From assembly GCA_905221605.1 (NCBI GenBank), contig CAJNDS010000782.1, positions 12,501 to 71,725 of the forward strand: a stretch of 59,225 nucleotides of DNA. Reading direction: 5' to 3'. Of the stretch, positions 12,001 to 23,118 are shown in pieces (position 1 is the stretch's first letter; every line of letters begins with the position of its first letter). Under the pieces are notes generated by a model. That model made no database searches, had not been told where the DNA came from, and worked only from the letters and a program-made list of their open reading frames with translations. The DNA is from Symbiodinium natans. Taxonomy: Eukaryota; Sar; Dinophyceae; Suessiales; Symbiodiniaceae. Made by a program: the position numbers and the translations under genes.

Positions 12001-13391
12001 GGCCTTGGTGGTTCCGCACAAACAAAACGTGTCTCCAGTGCTGAGATGATCTGAAATTGAGATGTGCTCAGGAGACTCTGGTCGAGGCATGTTAAGACTA
12101 CTGCTCCAGGTTGGTGCAGGTCTTCTACCGTGGTCAGGAAGAGGACGATGAAGCACTAATGGCCCTGGCCCTGGACAGTTTCCAAGTCGCTTGCGGTTTT
12201 TTTCGTTTGTTTTTGCAGAGTGGGATGCTGTCAAAAGCTTGTATTCCGAGCATCACCCACACATGGTGCTTGCTTTCGCTGAGGTGGAACCCGATGATGT
12301 CCTCCAACTCTTGAAAGACTTCATAGAGGTGCTCAAGTGTGCATGCGTCTACGTGATGCCCAAGGGCTTGCATGGGCTACTTCTCTGTTCGAACAGGAGA
12401 AGGAGAACATGAGGATAGCCGATGTGGCTCCGGATAAGAAGAAGAAGGCTTGGCCATCATGAAGGGGTTGGAATGCTTTTGAGCAGGTCACGGGCGACAA
12501 TTGCAAAAGGTAGTGGCGAGTGGTAGTGGGGAGAACCTCAACCTTCGCAGACTGGTTTGGAGCTTCAGGCGCGGACCCAGCAGCTGGGCAGCGAGAGCGA
12601 GGCGGATCGCAAGGCCGTCCCGTGCAGAAGGGTGCTGTGTTCTTTTTTTTTGGCTTCCTGTGCATCTTGCATGGTATGAGCCTCGAGGGCTGGACTCGCG
12701 CAGGCACGGAGACGACGAGAAGAAAGGAAGTTCTGGGAGCGAATGGGTCCGAGCCCTGGAGTGATTTCTGGAGAGGTTTTGTTATTTGCCTGAGCATCAT
12801 ATGGCCCCCTGCCTGCACTTTCACACTTCGTCGTTTATCTCTGGGCCAACATCTGGTCCGGCAGCTCGCAAGGCCATGTGATCCCAGACATGAACTTCCG
12901 TGTTTGGAAGGCTGCTTGCATCGCGCCTCTCCCTGTATTTGCATGTATTGCAGCTCTGACCCGGATCACCAGCAGGCTCTGGACGTCTTCTTGAAGCGAT
13001 ACTATGATCTTCTGCAGAAGCGCAGCAAGGCAGTTGTGTAGCAGATGTGGAGCATGGCTTCCTGGTGGCCCCACAAGTCCCCAAGTCCCTTGAGAGGCCA
13101 TAGACTCTGCAGTCTGCGCCTTTCCGTCCATTTTTGCGAATTCAGGTTCTGGTCGGCTGAGAACACGCTTTGTCCATGGCATATGACTGAGGTCACAATG
13201 CAGAAGCAGAATGAAGAGCTGAAGGCGCTCCTAGATCAGCCTCTCAGTGGCAATGGCAGCATGAGTTTAAGAGCTCGGAAGTCAAAAGTGGAGCAAGGAT
13301 GCAGCAGCAACAGTCGCAAGTGCAACACATGTAGCCATCGAGATTCAGGTATTTGGGCTCGAAGGTCAACGAGGAGCTGCAGGTGCCGTCT
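2074..13391 (+). CDS. DRC1: Dynein regulatory complex subunit 1 (DRC1/CCDC164), many-exon gene
   Basis: DRC1 is a coiled-coil scaffold of the nexin-dynein regulatory complex, which links outer doublet microtubules in motile cilia and controls dynein. More than twenty small exons read in family order: an N-terminal ERIAARRQR segment, QELNDQLQFQKSACRQIIES, a KDRRIEDFKTELKNKDEEY segment, LVSKMREQYHALRQHYEKEL, LEDIEQAFEDERKDML, ALFEKRRQMEENEFLERR, EKLEYNLQ, ELTEEYKRLTKQFKD, DLQEKFQHFEQADEKKFRE, VWEMNEAEV, VLQIDALLRYIGVEG, EVEPDDVLQLLKDF, FLKRYYDLLQKRSK, MQKQNEELKALLDQ and YLGSKVNEELQ. Each block resembles the corresponding block of animal and algal DRC1 as I recall it. Donors are a mix of GT, GC and GA; acceptors are AG followed by G. 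The start codon and exact stop were not found, and several exons between 9.0 and 11.2 kb are uncertain. The gene implies a flagellated life stage. Confidence 0.93.
4110..4420. repeat. Degenerate telomere-like (CCCTAAA-type) tract in a DRC1 intron
   Basis: The + strand is packed with variants such as CCCTGAACCCTAAAG, AACCCTGAAAC and AACCCCCTAAAAC, interrupted by a G9 run at 4313-4321. It lies within the 3130-5000 intron of DRC1. The rest of that intron shows nothing recognisable. Confidence 0.6.
5576..6648. repeat. DRC1 intron holding inverted minisatellite and AT-rich ATGCATATA repeats
   Basis: At 6110-6245 two copies of a GGTTTCTACTCCAGACGCC unit are followed by two copies of GGGAGCAGAAACCCTTATTTCC in the opposite sense, so the block can fold into a hairpin around 6175. 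Further copies of the AAGGGTTTCT core lie at about 5871 and 6597. At 6535-6580 the motif ATGCATATA is repeated four times within an AT-rich tract (6390-6580). Confidence 0.6.
6649..8518 (+). other. DRC1: DRC1 exon block 2: central coiled coil
   Basis: Exons read: 6649-6705, 6785-6854, 6968-6996 (KIALEKGIQ), 7058-7108 (ELEQHLEKMLATYLLNK), 7261-7284 (EKLEYNLQ), from 7354 (VLSERNKEHTAIQ), about 7627-7675 (YKNRLNRLRETLSE), about 7885-7950 (YKTHNHELTEEYKRLTKQF), 8074-8130, 8215-8259, 8376-8410 and 8473-8518. Phases agree at every junction I could test; for example a final T plus GC gives NKCKIALE. Donors after 6705, 6996, 7284, 8130 and 8259 are GC. Those after 7108 and 8518 appear to be GA. Confidence 0.88.
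8163..8212 (+). repeat. Nonamer repeat (CTCAGAAAG)n beside a DRC1 acceptor
   Basis: Four to five tandem copies of the 9-mer run directly into the acceptor of the exon at 8215. A similar AAGGCTCAAA motif recurs at 54745-54770. Confidence 0.7.
8714..8760 (+). repeat. (GT)n microsatellite and GAGTGTGA repeats
   Basis: Two GTGTGAGAGA units are followed by a run of alternating GT in an intron of DRC1. Confidence 0.85.
8878..13391 (+). other. DRC1: DRC1 exon block 3: C-terminal domain
   Basis: Exons read: 8878-8957 (VFDEVLDLIKEETQFLLD), about 11229-11282 (VRDQLAELPPEQRDAALA), 11934 to about 11999 (VLQIDALLRYIGVEGQQDV), 12110 to about 12165 (LVQVFYRGQEEDDEAL), 12219-12329 (ends DDVLQLLKDFIE), 12397-12447, 12569-12613, 12704 to about 12746, about 12873-12913 (VIPDMNFRVWKA), about 12975-13029, 13192-13238 and 13349 to about 13391. 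The junction 13238/13349 restores LLDQYLGSKV across a GC donor. Whether the frame reads on into VPSGT (family VPPT) or splices at 13392 is not settled. Between 9.0 and 11.2 kb I found only weak candidates, such as 9464-9510 and 11053-11100. Confidence 0.87.
8981..9016 (+). repeat. (GGGCAT)6 hexanucleotide repeat
   Basis: Six near-perfect tandem GGGCAT units lie just downstream of the DRC1 exon at 8878-8957, probably in the following intron. Confidence 0.85.
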
Positions 13392-13399
13392 GGCACTGA

Positions 13400-14585
13400 G
13401 TCACATCGTGGCATCAGCAAGAATTTGCAAGAATGCTTTGGACCAAGTGCAGTGAATGTTCTGCAAGCACACGTGCGACTGCTTGGTGAGCTTAGCTTAC
13501 GATGCCTCGTGCCTTGCCTATCAGTGTCTCTGCATGCGTGGCTTTCATGCTTGCCGCCCACTGGCACACCTGAGGCCGACCCATGTCATCACTGTGGCCT
13601 TGGGCTCAGATTCACAAGACTGCTCTGGGATGATATCTGGCGCAGTGGGGTCTGGCAACACCGTCTCCCTCACTTCAATGACCCCCCTCCATGCACGCAT
13701 CAAGGGTCAAGATGTGCCCGTGCCATCCCCTTCCAGACGTCTTCAGGGTTAGCGGTCTCAGCGCCGGGTCAGGGGTGGAGTTTTGGATTTGGAGGTTTGC
13801 GGAATTAGGGTTATGAAGGGACTCGGGCTGGGGCCTTGGGAACCCGGGAATCACGTGATTTCGTCGCCTTTCCTGCGTGTAGCTTCCGCTGTCTTAAGTC
13901 GCGGGGCAGGTTGCTGGACCGTAGCTGGATCACCAGGGCCATTGTGGCCAGGGTCTCAGAGGCAGAAGCCCTGCTCAGCGAAACAGAGCAGTTTGGTAAT
14001 CGCGCGAGCTGAAAGTTAGCAGCCTCGGTTTGGCCTCAGCGGTGTTGCAGCTGTGCCTCTTGTCAGACGCAGTGCCTGCAGGCTTGTTTCTACCAGAGAG
14101 CTGATGATGAGGACGGCAAACGGCGTTGTCCTGCATATTTGATGTGGTAGCTTTGGTGTTCTAAGTCACATATGCCAAGAATCCTTTTGAATCAGCAACA
14201 GGAGAATTGCCATCTTCCAGACTTTCTGGCAAGCCGCTACGGGAATTAGCCTATCGGGCTGCTGGTGGACAGCAAGTGACCCGTGCTGAGGTCACACTTA
14301 TGCAGTTCGAATTGTCAGCTTAGTGTTGCTATGTTACCTCTTTCATTGGTGGCAGTGCTGTCCCTTGTGACCAAGAATCGTTCTCATCCAGAGTTTCACC
14401 CGCTGCATTTGGTTTCACCCGCCTTCCAAAATGTGTGGGCATTCTCCAAGGAATTGGACATGAACATTGCGTAAATCCAGAAACCTAGCAGCGGTTTGCT
14501 TGACGTTGTCACGCTGAGGTTGGGTTGAAGCTTCAAATGCTTCCTAGAAGGTACGGTGGGGAGAGACATCTCAGTTTCGCGCCAG
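13400..14585. other. Spacer between DRC1 and RPS14
   Basis: This stretch holds the end of DRC1 and the beginning of RPS14. The missing first 25 or so residues of RPS14, rich in basic residues and ending near LGPQ in other species, must lie here, but I could not recognise the exon. No repeat stands out. Confidence 0.4.
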
Positions 14586-17500
14586 ATCGTGTTCGGTGTG
14601 GCGCACATCTATGCCTCCTTCAACGACCGGTTGGGGAGGGTTCATCTGTGAGTTGTTCAGCTGCCACCCGAACATGACAAGTGAAAGAATCTTGTTCGTC
14701 ACAGGACACCTTCGTCCACGTGACGGACCTCTCCGGCCGTGAAACCATTATGCGGGTAACCGGAGGTATGAAGGCCTTTTGCTAGGATACACTGATGCAC
14801 TGCTTAGACCCGCACGCCTCTGTTGATTCTGATATGGTCGTGAAGTTAGCAGGGTTCCTCGAATCCAAGACGCTCAAATGGCTGTCGAGGTGAAGGCTGA
14901 TCGAGACGAATCGTCACCATACGCCCACGTCTCAGCAGTGCAAAGGCACAACCTCCAAGGGCAGTGGATGTTTTATTCATGGCAGTAGCCGGCTGAGGGC
15001 AGAGACGGTTTTTGCAAAACTGTCTCGTCTGTTGTCTCAGCTCTTCTTTTGTCTGCAATCCTCGAACGTTATCGTGTTCTTTAGGGCACGAGCCCCGGTC
15101 AGCAGGGAAAGGGGGGGGGGTGGGGGGTGACAGTTTTGTGCAGCCCAGCTTGAGCAAACCGCAAGAGTTAACATGCTAAGACCGAGCCGAAACATTGAGC
15201 AGCTTGCCGTCGCAGACAACGAACAAAAAGGCACCCCCCTGCATTCAACACAATCCACGAAGAGCAGGAAGCAAGCACGACAATGACAAACTTAGGCAAG
15301 AAACAGGTTTGTCTCAGCAGCGACGGACGACAACAGTGTAGGGACAGAAAAAAGAGTTGAGTCCTGCAGAGGCAAATACTGGTGGAATTGATTTATACAG
15401 AGCTCTGCTTTAATGCGTATCGTCCCGCGCTCTATCATATCTTCTTTTCTTGTCCTCTCTTCTCGTGCACATTTGGCCTGTATCTCTCGTCCATCTATTT
15501 CTCTCTCTGCCTCTCTGGCTCTCTCCTTTTTTTTCTTTATTCTTCAAGGCTTGAGGGCCTTGAGGGACCCAGACACCCCTCGCGCACCGAGTGTGCCCTC
15601 GTCTCGTGGTCGTTCTCTCTTTCTCCTGGCTCATCTCTGTCATCTCCCACATATCTCACTTTCACCTATTCCTTTCGGTTTTTCTCTCATCCTCATCGTT
15701 CACCTCCATCTACCACATCTCTCTGTCTCATCTTCTTCTCGTACCTCACTCCCTGCATCTCGCCTTGTTCTCTTTTCCTCGCATCTCGTGCGTATGTTTT
15801 TATCTTGTCTATCTCCTTCTCTCATTGTCTCTCTCTGTCAGATTCCTCTCTCATCTCTGCTCATCTCCCATGCACCTCTCCCTTTCATCTATTTCTCTCA
15901 CGTGCTTCCCTAACCTCAAGTGGCTCCCTATCCTCCATTTCATGTATTTTTCCATCATCGGTTATTTCCATCTCTCTGTATCGCTCTTTCATCTTCATCT
16001 CCTACATATTTTTCTCTCTGCAAATTTCTCTCTGTTTCCTTGTTCTCTGATCCTCTCATCTCGTGCGCGTTCCTCATTCTCTCATTCTCTCATTTTCTCA
16101 TTTTCTCATTCTCTCATTCTCTCATTCTCTCATTCTCTTTCTCTCACTCATCTATTTCTTTCGGCACCTCGCGTCCCCATCTCTCGGCATCTCCGATTTA
16201 AGCCCTATGTCTCTCTTCGTCACTTTGTGTGTTCGCGTGACCCCTTAAAGGTCAACAGTGATCGATCCCAAACAGCCCTACAATCGCCGGCACGCTCTCT
16301 CTCTCTCTCTCTCCCTCTCCCTCCCTCTCTCTCTCCCTCTTCAGTTCCCAAATCCCAAAGCTTCTGAACACAAAAGCCCTCAGCGATTCAAGAAGCCCGA
16401 GGCCTATGCTTGAAGTTTTCATCTCTAAACCTGTAGCCCTCGAACCCTAAGTCCTACATCCCTGTGCTCGGTGGCAGGTGGCTTCACAGTAGGACAGGCG
16501 CTTCATCCTCGTCGGGTCAACTTGCCATCGAAGCTGCTGTCCAACTCAATCCGTCAAGTCTGCTCAGTATGCGTGCTGGGTGAGCTTGATTGAGGTACTG
16601 AACATAGGAACATTTGCTAAGTTCGAAGACCACGTCTGGGCTTGGTACCGGAAACTCCATCGATGGATGAGCAGTCCCATACAATATGTGTATGAGCATG
16701 CAGCTGTGCAGCTGCATTGGGGCATCTTCCAGTGCATGACATACAGTAGCACCCTCATGAGAACAAAGCAGCGTCGAGCATATCGTTTCGAGACATGACA
16801 TGCTGCGTTGAGATGTTTCAGGCTTGCTGATGCGGTGAGTTGTATTGTCATAGAAGATGGCCGAGAAAGTCAGTTACTTCGGTGTCGAGCAAGCTGAGGC
16901 GGCCATGCTTGCAGCACAGGATGTCGCCGCACGCTGCAAGGAGGGACAATGACATTGTGGTGCGCCATACAATCATGACGTTCGTGAATCAATCTTGACG
17001 GTTCAGCGGCATGGGATTTAGCAGTGTGCGGTGCACCAGCAACACGTGTTGTGATGCCTTTTTGCGACAAGCAGCCCGTCGCTTTCAGGAGCTGGGCATT
17101 GGAGCTTTGCACATCAAACTGCGGGCGACTGGGGGCACCAAAACACGAACACCCGGACCAGGAGCTTTGGTCATCCGCAGTAGATCACAAGGTAGCTGAT
17201 GTCGCTGCTCGGGCCTTTAAACTATTCCACTGCGGATGGCGGAAGGAGCGCAGAGTGCCCTGCGAGCACTTGCACGCTCGGGTATGAAGATCGGCCGGAT
17301 TGAGGCCGCAAACGATGCTTCTGTGATCTTCTTTTCATGACACTGCTTCAGGAGGGTCGAAGTTCAGTCCGGTTACTTCATTACGAAAAATACTTGGAGG
17401 CCTACTTAGCTTGGGTGATTTTTCTTGTTTCTTGTTTGGTTTTCCGGCCTTCGGTCTCGTTTGCCTCTGGCCCTAAGCCATGCATTTTTAGCATCTGGAC

Positions 17501-18387
17501 ACACACACATGCACCCTTAACCCACTTAGCAATTAATCAGTTCTCACTAAGCTAGGCCGTTTAAACCCTCAAGCCGTTAAACCAAGGTTTCTGCACTCAA
17601 AGCCATGCAACCAGCGCATTCCCTCCCATGAAATGAAGAGATTGGTTTATTGGTTGAATGGTTGAATGGTTTCACGGTTATGGATGGATACCCACCTAAT
17701 CATTCCATAGGCCGAGCCTATTGGCTAAGTGCTTGTCTTTGGGTAAAGCCGACTCGTTTTCCGTTTCGATGGCTTTTCAAGTTCTTCCGATTCCAGATAA
17801 GTTTCCTGGTACATCTACTGAGAATGGAAGGTGTTTCATTGACGAACCGTTCGATGACTCCTTTTCTTCCTGATCTATCATTCACTTCTTTTTCCTCATA
17901 TCCACTCTTTTGCGTGACTTGGTCTTGTTGCTTTCAGTAAATATGAAGACACTGACTAGGCCCTGCTCCCCCTTCTCATATCCTAATTGCTTTCTGTCTT
18001 CTCAATCAAGAAGCGGACGATGTATTCCGAAACATGTTAGGGTTTTTCCACTGTACTCGAAGAAAAATGAGGTGCATTCTCAAAAGCTCGAAGAGGGGCA
18101 ACCCCTCTTCCCAGCTGAAAGCACCAGTGGGTTGGAGGGTGTCTTATCAGAGGCTTGAACAAGGCTTTCCTATTCAAAGGTAAGGAACGGCTAGTGTAAA
18201 CACCCCCAAAACGAAAGACTTCCCAAGTGAGTTCCGTGCCGCCAAGTTCCCAACCGGATCCGCTCCTCTCGCGCTTTCTTTTCTCCCACACCTCTCTCTC
18301 CGTTTCTCTTTCTCTCGTCAGGATGTGACCCCAATTCCCACGGACTGCACGCGCAGAAAGTGTGGACGACGTGGACGTCGTTTGTAG
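14586..18387 (+). CDS. RPS14: 40S ribosomal protein S14 (uS11)
   Basis: uS11 sits on the platform of the small ribosomal subunit. Seven exons were read: 14586-14624 ([13 protein letters not shown]), 14705-14773 ([18 protein letters not shown], then TGGMK), 14890-14922 ([11 protein letters not shown]), 16899-16940 ([14 protein letters not shown]), 17089-17161 ([16 protein letters not shown], then TKTRTPGPG), 17246-17304 ([19 protein letters not shown]) and 18322-18387 ([20 protein letters not shown], then L and TAG). Every junction keeps phase and the series covers about 126 of the usual 150 residues. Only the N-terminal exon is missing. All six introns begin with GC or GA, none with GT. The gene follows DRC1 on the same strand. 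No disabling change was seen, so it looks functional. Confidence 0.97.
14923..16898 (+). repeat. RPS14 intron 3 with a 1-kb pyrimidine tract
   Basis: This 1,976-bp intron contains a long polypyrimidine block on the + strand (about 15420-16345), including tandem CTCATTCT units at 16075-16140 and a CTCTCT run at 16294-16340. The open frames here are products of low complexity. A G10 run sits at 15112-15121. Nothing else is recognisable. Confidence 0.75.
17305..18321 (+). other. Last intron of RPS14
   Basis: A 1,017-bp GC-AG intron. It shows no coding motif. It ends in a CT-rich stretch that runs into the TCTCTCGTCAG acceptor. Confidence 0.7.
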
Positions 18388-19870
18388 GCCTTGCGCCATG
18401 TCGAATTATATCTGGCACAGGCATGGCAGTTAGTGCATGACAGTTTTGCAGCTTTCCTTGTGTGCTCAACTTTTCGTGTTCTCGCTATGCTTCAGCGTGA
18501 TTAGTTGCGTTCTGCAGCCGGAGCAGAAGTTAGGGTTTGCAGCGGAAGACATGTGAGATTCTCGACTTGCAAGTCAGACCCGGCACGGAGTAATGTTACT
18601 CTGCAGACCAGGGTGTTTCAGCAAATGTCTTGCGTGCAGGTGCTTCGAAGGACCCCGCTGCGCTCGAGCCATGATGTGGATCTGCTGCTGATGGAGAAAA
18701 AAATCTTGCCAAGATCAGCAAGCTGACAATCCAAACCGATGCAGCAGACGCCTGTCGTTCAACCAAGCTGCTGTGCCGGATGGTGTGATATGGAATCAAA
18801 TTTTGTCTTGACAACATCCTTCTGGGCACGGGATCCCGTTCAGAAAGGTCTGAAACCAACTGGCAAGTCAATAAGCCTTCAATAAGCCCAGCATGAGTCA
18901 AAGACACGAGATGCAAGAAGACGACAGCGCAGCTTGACAATCCCCCAGAAATCCATTGACGAGAGGCTGCATCATGCTGAATCTTCGCATTTGCTTGCCA
19001 TGGGAGACAGCGCCTAACACGGGGCTACTGGCGTCATGGAGGTTTGCCGATGTCAAAGTTGCGTTCTCTCTCGAGACCAGTGACAGCATGCTTTTCAGTC
19101 ACCCTGCCAAGTTGCACGGTTGTGAAAGCCAGAGTGGCCTAGCTGTCTCTCCCCCTCTCTTCCCGGTCTCGCTCCCACCCTCCTTCCAACTCCATGTTCA
19201 CTTTATCTATTACCTCTCTTCATCTTGTATTTCTTCTTCTCTTTTTGATTTTGATTTCTTTTCTTCTTCTTCTTTTTCTCTCGTTTTTCCTTTCTCTCCT
19301 CTGTCTGTTTTAGCATTTTTTTGGTTTATCTCTCTCTCTCTCTCTCTTGCACTCTGCCTGTCTCTCTTCATCTTTTCTTTTTCTTTTTCTTTATATTTTT
19401 CTGTCTATTTTTTTCCATTCTCTCTCTCTCTCTCACTGGCACTCGTATTTAGGGCACTCCATTGTCTTGTTGATTTGGACTTTTGAAACCTCTATAAGAG
19501 TCCAACATGAAATCGGCTTCGTAGCACCTGCTCTTCCTTGCCCCAAGCTTGGCACTAGACTTCTTCAAGGGCAGCAGGCCTTTTGCCGTTGCCGTAGCGC
19601 ACACTCTCCAACACTCAGCCTGAATACTTTGTGAGAGTGCCCAGTCCACAGGTAGATGGCGAAGCGCCGGAGGCGTCCGAATGTTCCCTATCAGACTTTT
19701 TGGGGTCGCTCCACTGACGCCGCTTTGAAGGTGCACCTGCTTCGACTTTGCAGCTGTGGAGATGCTGCGGCTGCAGCACAGCTTCTGGGCAGACACTGTG
19801 CTCACGGGCCCTCACATGCTTTTGAACTGCGCGCGAACTGAGGCTTCTCCACTCTGCACCAGAGCTCTTG
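18388..19870. other. Intergenic or leader region with a pyrimidine tract
   Basis: This follows the RPS14 stop codon. A CT/TTC-rich block lies at 19142-19440. Two possible small exons precede the ankyrin gene, near 19652-19710 and 19732-19790 (frame LLRLCSCGDAAAAAQLLG, which fits the helices of an ankyrin repeat). I could not fix a start codon. Confidence 0.4.
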
Positions 19871-19873
19871 GAG

Positions 19874-22800
19874 GTTCACGATGTGGATCGGCGGACGCCG
19901 CTGCTTGCAGCGTGCGCGGCAGGTTCCAGCTCTAACTTGATTCATCTTGGTTCTGCACTCGACACAGAAGTGCGTCACAGCTCGCACGTGCATTGTACGG
20001 GTTTGTGATTTTGCATGCGTTTTGGCCTTCATGATTGAACATCTTCGAGTTACATGTTCTGACATCCTGCTGTCGGCCTTCGTCAGCTCGAAGTGAGCTC
20101 AGGCAGTTTAGAACCGTAGCACATGACACTAAAGGGTCCGCTCGCCGCGTTCAAAGAGCGGAAGCATGACTTATCCAAATCTCATGGAACCCCAAGCTTG
20201 AGTGAGCACCGTGAACACCCTTCTTGGGCAGTACCTACCTGCACGGCGTGGTTCGCTACTTTTGATTCTTTTCTCATTGTGGGTGACTTGGTGCGTGCTT
20301 CACCGTAGCTTCTTTCGAGCTCCTTCCACCGTGCTTGGTGTGTGTGTGTGTGGAAAAACCCTCCAGGCTCGCAGGAGCTGGTCCGACTACTGTTGGAAGC
20401 CGGTGCAGATCCGCTGGTCGCGGCCTGGAATCGTGTTTGGCTAGTCGAGCTCATGCGTTGGGCAGCTTTGCAGAGTTTGGGACGTGTTCGTGACATTTGC
20501 AGAACCTTTCGCTTCATTTTCCAAACCTGAGCCGATGCCAAGGCCTGTGATGCAGATGGCTGTGGCGTAGCGCTTTTAGCTGCGTCTGCAGGACTTGAGT
20601 GGGGTAGGATGTGCTTGCAAGCAGCAATATATCGAAAACCCCGCAAGATTTTCGCCCAGAAAGAGTAGAGCTACTTGAGCTTGCAGTGGCTTCCGCAGCG
20701 AGGAGATCCAGAGCTGCTTGCGTGGTTTCTCGGTCAAGGCTGGACGAGTCCGATCCTTTCTACTCGACCGGACGATGTCATAGAGCACTGTTAGCTCTGG
20801 TGGTACGTCAGGCTTATAGAGTGCAGAAGGATGCAGAAGGGACGGGTTGTGTGGTTGGGCTTTGGAGGGTGTTTGGACATGTAAGGTCGTTTAGCTTGCA
20901 GTGTGAGTTGGCTTGGACTGCACAGCCTTGTGAGGATTGGTTGACTTGACTGAGACTGCAAGCGATGGCAGTCTAATCCCCAGTTTAATCCCCAGTTCAG
21001 TGATCGGCGTGCGAGTGAGTCAAACTTCGCTTTGACAAGTGTAAGCCTTCCCAGGTACCGCCTTGCTTTGTGCGGCGAGCAATGAGGCAAGTGTAGCAAT
21101 CCCATATTTGGTTAGCCGACCATGTATGATACTCGTACGGTGACATGCTTGCTGGTTGCTCTTGTCATCCACAGCAACTTTCTGTCAGATTGGCACACTG
21201 GCATGTAACCTGCCAAAGAGCTGGGCAGGGAGTGTAGAGCTTCCCCGAATGTCTAATTTGGCAGTAGCAGCTCATCATATTTGGATTTCCTGCTTCAGCA
21301 TTTTTGCGCGGCAAAGATTTTTAGTTTCTTGCAACAGGCGGGAGCTGTGCAGATGCTGCACTATTTGCTGGATGGCCCTCCAGGCTCGGAGAAAGTTTCG
21401 CCGAGTAACGGCGCGAATAAGTCTCGAGCACTAGAGCCGTCACAGGAGCGAGAGACAACCCCAGTACTTGTAGGGCTGCAGACCACACTGTATGTATGCA
21501 CACCGCACACCATAGTTCACTTCGCATAATTTGCGCCAACAGATTGTAGAAATGTTTTACTATAGGCTTTCCGCAGCTTCTCGTCACAGTTTGATTTTCA
21601 CGTCGGCTAGCACTGGCTGGTCTCCCGTGGTGGGTGGTGTGAGCCTGCGTCGCTCGCTGCTTTTGCTATGCTGTGGTTGGCCGGGTTGTACCACGATGAC
21701 TGTGCCGCCTTGGGAAGGCTTCAGTGTGCCAGCTTGAATCATGCTGGGAGGGAGTTGTTGCATCGGAGAAGCGCTCATGCCGTTGCATTGGGTGTTCGGG
21801 CTCCCGAAGGGGCACCGAAGGGAGCACCAAACTCCAACACAGATGAGTGATGCGGGCCGAATGCATTTGCTAGGTACGCAGTGTGCTATGCTTCTGAAGG
21901 GATTGTGCATGATTAAAAGCATATGAGCCTGCATCTAGTAGGCGTATTAGTCGTGGCGGTGTCGAAGTAGTACTACTTGTAAAACAGATTGAAGGGGGTT
22001 GACTCGTCCGTGACCATGAGGGGGACTCGTTCGGGACTACGGGTTCAATATTTACTATTCATTATGCACATTGTTGCTTTTCATTTTTTCTGGGGGGGAG
22101 GCCTGCCCCACAAGAATTTTTTGTTAGACATGAGTCAAAATCGAAGTAGAAGTAGAAGTGTATGCAGTGGTAGAAGTCGAATGTGAAGTTCTTGGAAAGC
22201 CTTCTCTGAAGTTGTCTATTCCCGTTCCTTGTCACTGTTGGGGGAGGCGCCTTGGCCGTGCCATCGCTGGAGGACCTCGTGTGACTAGTGGCGACATGCG
22301 GCGACCCTCGCCTAGTCGTAACGTGCAGGAGCAAGACGAACGTGGTGCCAATGCGCTGCTCGTGGCCGCTGAGGCAGAAAGCATGTTCAACGTGCGATTT
22401 GCTGACTGGCTGGCCTCTTCCCTTGTGTCTTTGGTGCCGCTGTCAGGCAGGCGCGGTGAATGCAGCGCGTGCGCTTCTGGCACGTGGGGCGCAGCCGCAG
22501 AGTTGCGATGCTCGAGGCTCTTGTGCGCTGCTCGGCTTGTGGACCGGGTCTTCGAGGGGATGGGGGCAAGAACGTAGCAACAAAAAAGCAGTGGACTCTG
22601 GCGATTGGGAGTCTCATGGAGTGACAAGTGAGCCATTGAGCGGCCAGTTGCACCTGCCCCATCTCCTGAACAGGAGATGTTTTTGCATTGCGCTCACCAT
22701 CCTCCCTCTACAAGGGCATCAAGGATACTCAGAAAGTATTTCCGACTCGGTCACGTGCATCCAGGCTGCACTACGCAGCTGCTGGTGGGTCCTGTAGCAT

Positions 22801-23118
22801 GATGGACTTCTGCGTGACGGCGTGACGCTCTCAAGGGGAACTGTCTTTGATTCGCGGTTGTGCTGTTTTCAGTCAGAACTCAAGACCGGTCACCCCAAGA
22901 CTTGTGCGCAAGGTTGAAAATCCCAGTTGATGCCATGGGCCGAGTAGCACTCAGAGATGATTCTAGGAGCTGCTTCGAGTAATTGTGTTCAATTCGATGC
23001 ACGAGCACAGTCTGTTTGCTTCATGATGCGTCTCGAGGTCCTTGACAGAGACGGCGACACGCCGCTCATGATTGCAGCTCACGAAGGTAATGTGGAGGCC
23101 GAGCTCCGATGCTTACTG
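19874..23118 (+). CDS. Ankyrin-repeat protein, multi-exon
   Basis: Ankyrin repeats are roughly 33-residue helix-turn-helix modules for protein binding. Exons: 19874-19922 (VHDVDRRTPLLAACAA), 20367-20432 (GSQELVRLLLEAGADPLVAA), 20532-20591 (DAKACDADGCGVALLAASA), 20660-20694 (ERVELLELAVAS), 21338-21383 (AGAVQMLHYLLDGPP), 22329-22376 (EQDERGANALLVAAEA), 22447-22534 (AGAVNAARALLARGAQ...CDARGSCALL) and 23038 to about 23118 (VLDRDGDTPLMIAAHEG). Phases match between the first four exons and between 22376 and 22447; at least one exon between 21383 and 22329 is missing. Donors include GT, GC and GA. The G-TPLLAA and LLEAGAD motifs identify the fold. The specific function is not recognisable. Confidence 0.88.

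Noticed and set aside
15382-16367. Long + strand reading frames (222 and 258 residues) rich in Ser, Phe, Leu and His
   Set aside because: They arise from the pyrimidine tract inside the RPS14 intron and have no complexity of their own.
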